This document shows positions 15,244-19,494 of a DNA stretch of 19,494 nucleotides, piece after piece. Source of the stretch: CAYVZZ01 sp964456185 (GTDB taxonomy: Bacteria; Pseudomonadota; Gammaproteobacteria; Pseudomonadales; Alcanivoracaceae); the NCBI GenBank assembly GCA_964456185.1, contig CAYVZZ010000041.1, forward strand, positions 1 to 19,494. The letters are read 5' to 3'. A program made the position numbers and the translations under genes. Under the pieces are notes generated by a model that was not told where the DNA came from, searched no databases, and saw nothing but the letters and a program-made list of their open reading frames with translations. Each line of letters opens with the position of its first letter. Within the stretch, counting starts at the first letter, position 1.

Positions 15244-16686
15244 ATGGCTGCCGAAGCTGAATCCGTCCAAAACGAAACCGACATTATTGCTGCCATGAAG
15301 GCAACGCTGGAGAAACAAAAGCAAGCGTATGCCAAGGAACCCTATCCGTCTGCCGAGCAGCGTATTGCCCGTTTGGAAAAAGTACACAATCTCATTATCG
15401 ATAACATCGATGCCCTCTGCGAAGCGGCCAATGCCGACTTTGGCAATCGCAGCATAGATGAAACCAAACTGGCCGAGTTGATGACCACGTTGGAAGGTGT
15501 GAAATATTACAAACGCCGACTGCGCAAGTGGATGAAGCCGGTGAAGCGCAAGGTTGGCTTGGCACAATGGCCGGGCTCTGCGGCCGTGGCCTACCAGCCG
15601 AAAGGTGTGGTTGGCGTGATTGTACCTTGGAATTACCCTATCTTTTTGGCCACAGGCCCGATGATGTCGGCTTTGGCAGCGGGTAACCGCGTGATGATCA
15701 AAATGAGCGAATTCACCCCCAAGGTGACCGAGGTGTTTGCGCGCATTATTTCCGACGTTTTCTCGGAAGACGAAGTGGCCGTATTTGGCGGTGAAGTCGA
15801 AGCCGCCCAGGCCTTCTCCAGTCTGCCGTTTGACCACTTATTGTTTACCGGTTCCAGCGCAGTGGGTAAACACATCATGCGTGCGGCAGCTGACAACCTG
15901 ACACCGGTAACGTTGGAGCTGGGTGGCAAAAGCCCCTGTATCATCGGACAGGATTTCCCGATGCAAGATGCAGTGGAGCGCATTAGCTTCGGCAAGTGTC
16001 TGAACGCCGGTCAAACCTGTGTGGCACCCGATTATATTCTCTGCCCCGAAGACCGCCTGGACGACTTTATCGAGACCTTCAAAAAGCAGGTGAGCAAGAT
16101 GTACCCCACCCTGCGGGTCAATCCGGACCTCACCAGCATTGTGAACGATCGCCAATATGCGCGTTTGAAAGGCTATGTCGAGGAGGCACGCGAAAAAGGC
16201 GCGCGCATTATTGAAATCAATCCGCAAAACGAAGACTTGGGTGACAGCCGTAAAATGCCCTTCACCCTAGTGCTGGGCGCCACCGAGGACATGAAAATCA
16301 AACAGGACGAGATTTTCGGCCCCTTGTTGCAGGTGGAAACCTACAAAACACTGGATGACGCCATTCGTTATGTGAATGACCGCCCGCGCCCGCTGGCCTT
16401 GTATTATTTCGACTGGAACAAGGAAAACACCCAGCGTGTGCTCAATGAAACCCACTCGGGCGGCGTGACGCTAAACGACACGGTGTTCCATGTGTCGGTG
16501 GAAGACATTCCCTTCGGTGGCATCGGCAATTCCGGCATGGGCCATTACCACGGCTATGAAGGCTTCCTGACCTTCAGCCACGCCAAAGGCATTTATTACA
16601 AAGGGCGTTTCAACGCCTCGAAGAACGTCATGCCTCCTTATGGCGGCGCCATGCACAAGCTGGTGTACAAGCTGCTGTTGCGGTGA
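15244..16686 (+). CDS. Coniferyl-aldehyde-dehydrogenase-like NAD(P)-dependent aldehyde dehydrogenase
   Basis: 480-residue ALDH-superfamily enzyme oxidising an aldehyde to its acid with NAD(P). Catalytic elements are intact: the oxyanion Asn130 in PWNYP, the general base Glu225 in ELGGKSP, and the nucleophile Cys259 in NAGQTCVAPDY. The C-terminal GGIGNSGMGHYHG and the short EGFLTFSHAKG ending are typical. The first 100 residues (RIARLEKVHNLI, ADFGNRSIDETKLAEL, RRLRKWMKPVKRK) match the coniferyl aldehyde dehydrogenase/CalB subgroup, related to fatty aldehyde dehydrogenases. The true substrate could be an aromatic or an aliphatic aldehyde. ATG 15244 follows a GAGG by 8 bases. It is a single-gene unit; its 3' end lies 20 bp before a REP pair. 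Confidence 0.9.
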   Translation: MAAEAESVQNETDIIAAMKATLEKQKQAYAKEPYPSAEQRIARLEKVHNLIIDNIDALCEAANADFGNRSIDETKLAELMTTLEGVKYYKRRLRKWMKPVKRKVGLAQWPGSAAVAYQPKGVVGVIVPWNYPIFLATGPMMSALAAGNRVMIKMSEFTPKVTEVFARIISDVFSEDEVAVFGGEVEAAQAFSSLPFDHLLFTGSSAVGKHIMRAAADNLTPVTLELGGKSPCIIGQDFPMQDAVERISFGKCLNAGQTCVAPDYILCPEDRLDDFIETFKKQVSKMYPTLRVNPDLTSIVNDRQYARLKGYVEEAREKGARIIEINPQNEDLGDSRKMPFTLVLGATEDMKIKQDEIFGPLLQVETYKTLDDAIRYVNDRPRPLALYYFDWNKENTQRVLNETHSGGVTLNDTVFHVSVEDIPFGGIGNSGMGHYHGYEGFLTFSHAKGIYYKGRFNASKNVMPPYGGAMHKLVYKLLLR

Positions 16687-16705
16687 TGGTTATGTGAATG
16701 GCTGG

Positions 16706-16774
16706 GTCGCGGACAAGGTCCGCTCCTACATACGGAAGATACCTCACCTTGTAGGAGCGGACCCTGTCCGCGAC
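16706..16774. repeat. REP pair (BIME) upstream of the RAYT gene
   Basis: Two inverted REP units, 16706-16730 (minus-facing) and 16750-16774 (plus-facing), each begin GTAGGAGCGGAC and end GTCCGCGAC. Each folds as a perfect GCGGAC/GTCCGC stem with a 3-base loop (CTT or CCT) after the conserved GTAG foot. The 19-base centre completes a head-to-head BIME. It sits between the aldehyde dehydrogenase stop and the RAYT. Confidence 0.9.
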
Positions 16775-16814
16775 AAAAAATCTAAAACAGTGAAACCGAA
16801 ACAAGGATGTTTCC

Positions 16815-17278
16815 ATGCCGTACTCCCCCCAAAAGGCCACCGCGCCCTGCGCAAAGGCCGCATATCCGAAACTGGCCGCATCTATCTAATTACCACAACT
16901 ACATTTGACCGCCAACGCCTGTTTCGGCGTTTCGATTGGGCCTGTACCGCGTCGAAATCCTTTTCTTCGTTTCAATTGATGAAATCGTCCCGGCTGCTTT
17001 GCTGGGTGTTAATGCCGGACCATGTGCACTGGTTGGTGCAACTGGGTGACGCCGATGAATTGTCGATGCTGGTGGGGCGTATGAAGGCCGTATCGGCCAA
17101 GGCGCTGTCGCAAGCCGGTGTGGCGGGTCGGGTCTGGGCTAAGGGTTTTCACGACCGCGCCCTGCGTAAGGATGAGGCATTGAAACCGGCGGCGCGTTAT
17201 GTGATTGCCAATCCCCTGCGGGCGGGGTTGGTGGAAAAGGTGGGTGATTACGCCTTTTGGGATGCGGTTTGGATTTGA
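16815..17278 (+). pseudogene. REP-associated tyrosine transposase (RAYT), N-terminal frameshift
   Basis: A single-strand DNA transposase of the IS200-like Y1 family that is domesticated for REP elements. The catalytic core is complete: the HUH motif in MPDHVHWL (His codons at 17021 and 17027), WAKGFHDRALRKDE, the nucleophilic Tyr in ARYVIANPLRAGLV (codon 17198) and the usual ending GDYAFWDAVWI. The expected start MPYSPQK lies at ATG 16815 with AAGGA 7 bases upstream, but in a different frame from GHRALRKGRISETGRIYL. One missing base near 16835 (GG for GGG, or in the adjacent C/A runs) would rejoin them into about 154 residues, the usual size. Alternatively GTG 16790 gives an intact but longer frame without a good site. 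It is flanked on both sides by cognate REP pairs, so it forms a REPtron. Confidence 0.8.
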
Positions 17279-17302
17279 TGGGGGATGTTGTCGGTGGGGT
17301 GG

Positions 17303-17369
17303 GTCGCGGACGGGGTCCGCTCCTACATAAGTGGTTGATTACACTGTAGGAGCGGACCCTGTCCGCGAC
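17303..17369. repeat. REP pair (BIME) downstream of the RAYT gene
   Basis: A second head-to-head REP pair: 17303-17327 (minus-facing, loop CCC) and 17345-17369 (plus-facing, loop CCT). It has the same GTAG foot and GCGGAC/GTCCGC stems as the upstream pair. It sits between the RAYT stop and the convergent amidase stop, where the hairpins may also limit read-through. Confidence 0.9.
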
Positions 17370-17385
17370 ATAAACAACTCAACGC

Positions 17386-18795
17386 TTACCCCTGAATACG
17401 TCGCCACGGCTGTGCGGCTTCCAATTCAAACGCCAATTCCAGCAGTAATCCTTCAGCACCATGGTTGGCTGCTAACTGTATGCCAACCGGCAGCTCTTGC
17501 TCGTCTTGTCCCATGGGCAGGGAAATGGCTGGTGAGCCGGCGGCGTTGTTGGCCGGTGTAAAACTGACGTAGTTGACCAGCTTGGGAATCAGCTCCTCGG
17601 CGGGTTGGGTCGGGTCGAGGTAGCCGATTTCCGGTGTGGTGCGACTGAGCACGGGAGACAAAATCGCGTCATATTGGGCGAAGACGTCGGCGGTGGCCAG
17701 ATGGCTGCGGCGCAGACGATGAATGGCGCCGGGCAGCTTCAGCAGGCGTTTGCGCGTGTAGCGGGCCAGGCCGCGGGTCAGTGGCTCCAGCTTTTGCTTG
17801 TCGAAGTCGCGGCTAAACATGAACTTACCGGCGGTTTGCAGCGACAAGGCCAGAAAGCCGTAATACACCAGAAAGTCATCGATGAATTGGGCATCCACCG
17901 GCACGGCAATGGGCTCGACTGTGTGGCCGAGTTGCTCCAGTTGCTTGGCAGTGTTTTCCACCACAGCGCGGGTGGTGGTGTCGGTGGCCTCAGCAGTAAT
18001 CGAATCGATAAGCAAACCGATACGCCGCCGTTGTTTGCCCGGCCCTTCGATTTTGCCGGTGCGTGGGTAGCGTTTGTTGTAGTGGTATTGCTCGGCGGCC
18101 GCCATGAAGTTGGCGGTGTCGCGTACACTGCGGCTGAGTACGCCTTCGCAGACGATATTCACCGGCAGGGAGCGCGAGGCTTCCGAGTTGACCAGGCGGG
18201 CGCGGCTGGGTTTTAGACCGACCAGCCCGCAGCAGGCGGCGGGGATACGAATAGAGCCGCCACCGTCATTGGCGTGGGCGATGGGTAAAGCACCGCTGGC
18301 CACCAGTGCGGCAGCACCGGCCGATGACGCACCGGATGAATAGTCCGTATGCCAGGGGTTGCGCACCGGCTCGCCTTCTGCCGGCTCACAGGAGGGGTTG
18401 AGGCCAAATTCCGGTAGGCGGCTTTTGCCCAGCAGGGTGAAACCCTGGGCACGAAATTGTCGGGTCACCCCGCTGTCTTTCTTGCAGGGCGCAGGATGAC
18501 AAGCCTGGGTGCCATTTTGCGTCACCAGACCGGCCACGTCGATGTTGTCTTTGATGAGTGTGGGCACGCCGGCAAAAGCGCCTTGCTGAGTACCTTGAGC
18601 GGCTTGGCGGGCACGAATGAAATCCTCTTGCGCGATGGCATGCAGTTGCCCATCGACCTGTTCGATGCGTGCGATGACCGCCTCGGTAAGCTCACTGGCC
18701 GAGCGTTTGCCTTGCCGCACCAGCTCGGCCAGTGCGGTGGCATCATGCTCGCCCAAGGCATCGTCCTGAAAGGCGTGAATGCGTTTGTCGGTCAT
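17386..18795 (-). CDS. Amidase-signature family hydrolase
   Basis: 469-residue cytosolic amidase of the Ser-cisSer-Lys family. The catalytic triad is visible: Lys82 in GVPTLIKDNIDVAG, cis-Ser157 in SSGASSAG, and nucleophile Ser181 in GGGSIRIPAACCGLVGLKPS. The glycine/serine loop is slightly changed (GASSAG for GGSSGG). Such enzymes hydrolyse aliphatic or aromatic amides, acyl-amino acids or nylon oligomers; the substrate is not set by sequence. It is not GatA: the middle region lacks that family's pattern, and no gatB or gatC is nearby. The ATG follows the acyl-CoA dehydrogenase stop by 2 bases with only a weak site, so the two genes form a translationally coupled pair. Confidence 0.88.
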   Translation of the reverse strand: MTDKRIHAFQDDALGEHDATALAELVRQGKRSASELTEAVIARIEQVDGQLHAIAQEDFIRARQAAQGTQQGAFAGVPTLIKDNIDVAGLVTQNGTQACHPAPCKKDSGVTRQFRAQGFTLLGKSRLPEFGLNPSCEPAEGEPVRNPWHTDYSSGASSAGAAALVASGALPIAHANDGGGSIRIPAACCGLVGLKPSRARLVNSEASRSLPVNIVCEGVLSRSVRDTANFMAAAEQYHYNKRYPRTGKIEGPGKQRRRIGLLIDSITAEATDTTTRAVVENTAKQLEQLGHTVEPIAVPVDAQFIDDFLVYYGFLALSLQTAGKFMFSRDFDKQKLEPLTRGLARYTRKRLLKLPGAIHRLRRSHLATADVFAQYDAILSPVLSRTTPEIGYLDPTQPAEELIPKLVNYVSFTPANNAAGSPAISLPMGQDEQELPVGIQLAANHGAEGLLLELAFELEAAQPWRRIQG

Positions 18796-18797
18796 GC

Positions 18798-19494
18798 TTA
18801 ACGCCCCAAAATATCGCGGGCGATAATTTCTTTCATGATTTCGCTGGTGCCGCCGTAAATGCGCTGAATGCGGGCATCCACATAATCACGACAAATGGGG
18901 TATTCCTGCATATAGCCGTAACCGCCAAAGAGTTGCACACATTCATCGGCCACCTTGCCTTGCAACTCGGTGGTGGTGAGCTTGGCCACAGACGCTTGCA
19001 CGGCGGTGAGTTCGCCCTGTTCGTATTCGCGGATGCACTGCTCCACAAAGGCGCGGTTGACGCGGGTTTGGGCTTCCAGCTCCGCCAATTTGAAGCGGGT
19101 GTTTTGCAGCTTGGCGATAGGCTGGCCAAAGGCGATGCGTTCTTGGGCATAATCGCGGGTGCGGGCAATCATGCCTTCGCATGCAGCCACGGCGCTGACG
19201 GCCAAAATCAAACGCTCGCGCGGCAGCTCGTTCATCAGGTTGGCAAAACCGCGGCCTTCGCCGCCGAGGATTTGGTCGGCCCCGACGCGTACATTATCGA
19301 AGAACAGTTCGGAGGTATCGGCGGCGTGTTGCCCCATCTTCGCCAGATTGCGCCCGCGGCTGAAGCCCGGCAGGCTGGTATCTACCGTAAATAGGCTCAT
19401 ACCGCGCGAGCCGGCATTGGCATCGGTCTTGGTCGCCAGTACCAGCACATCGGAATGCTGTCCGTTGGTAATAAAGGTTTTCTGGCCGCTAATC
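18798..19494 (-). CDS. Acyl-CoA dehydrogenase, long-chain/isovaleryl-like (N-terminus outside the window)
   Basis: The C-terminal 231 residues or so of a flavin-dependent acyl-CoA dehydrogenase that introduces the alpha-beta double bond in beta-oxidation and passes electrons to ETF. The frame runs off the right edge; the visible part begins ISGQKTFITNGQHSDVLVLA in the beta-barrel domain. The C-terminal helical domain holds ERLILAVSAVAACEGMIARTR, AFGQPIAKLQNTRFKLAEL, CVQLFGGYGYMQEYP and RIYGGTSEIMKEIIARDIL. The residue before GTS is Gly, not the catalytic Glu of medium-chain enzymes. The ACE glutamate in helix G matches the base used by long-chain and isovaleryl enzymes, so activity is expected. 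It is coupled to the amidase downstream. Confidence 0.93.
   Translation of the reverse strand, partial: ISGQKTFITNGQHSDVLVLATKTDANAGSRGMSLFTVDTSLPGFSRGRNLAKMGQHAADTSELFFDNVRVGADQILGGEGRGFANLMNELPRERLILAVSAVAACEGMIARTRDYAQERIAFGQPIAKLQNTRFKLAELEAQTRVNRAFVEQCIREYEQGELTAVQASVAKLTTTELQGKVADECVQLFGGYGYMQEYPICRDYVDARIQRIYGGTSEIMKEIIARDILGR

Noticed and set aside
16640..16814. RAYT start at ATG 16640
   Set aside because: It lies inside the end of the aldehyde dehydrogenase gene and would translate through the REP pair. The residues there do not resemble RAYT proteins.
16820..16840. Programmed -1 ribosomal frameshift in the RAYT gene
   Set aside because: The run TCCCCCCAAAAGG is slippery-looking, but the frames do not give a canonical X XXY YYZ heptamer, and a stimulatory structure was not identified. 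A one-base deletion is simpler. Kept only as a lesser alternative.
16706..17369. CRISPR array from the repeated GTAGGAGCGGACC units
   Set aside because: The units are in inverted pairs on both sides of a transposase, with no regular spacers and no cas genes. They are REP elements.

Overview
The window looks like a chromosomal segment of a gammaproteobacterium. The grounds are the full pqiABC locus, an ackA-pta pair with the long three-domain Pta, a RecG/YeeZ-like/PerM/MscS housekeeping set, a tRNA-Ser(CGA) with encoded CCA, and GTAG-type REP elements with their own RAYT transposase. I cannot place it below class level with confidence. No phage, plasmid or CRISPR signature is visible.

Layout. 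1-1904 (+): the tail of an unidentified gene, an orphan ArsB arsenite pump and a small DUF6694-like lipoprotein. 1914-8636 (-): a colinear run ackA > pta > pqiA > pqiB > pqiC with a good sigma70-type promoter upstream of ackA. It makes the acetate/acetyl-phosphate node and an MCE-type envelope lipid-transport machine. 8814-12303: a DUF6314-like protein (+) whose 3' end overlaps an MscS-type channel (-), then RecG (-). 12387-13154 (+): a YeeZ-like NAD-binding epimerase, divergent from recG. 13141-13507 (-): a ParD antitoxin with a perfect palindromic operator; its ParE toxin is reduced to a C-terminal stub. 13589-14680 (-): an AI-2E/PerM-family membrane protein. 14772-15047 (-): an intact tRNA-Ser(CGA), then a hairpin-rich spacer and a broken second tRNA-Ser copy interrupted at the anticodon loop. 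15244-16686 (+): a coniferyl-aldehyde-dehydrogenase-like enzyme. 16706-17369: a RAYT gene bracketed by two REP pairs (a REPtron) and apparently frameshifted at its N terminus. 17386-19494 (-): an amidase-signature enzyme and, 2 bases upstream of it, the end of an acyl-CoA dehydrogenase that runs off the window.

Most of the window is ordinary chromosome. The unusual parts are three decaying or mobile structures not explained by plain gene calls: the toxin-less ParD with an in-frame ParE tail after its stop, the split tRNA-Ser copy with a triloop hairpin array, and the REP/RAYT cassette. I saw no convincing wholly new multi-gene system.
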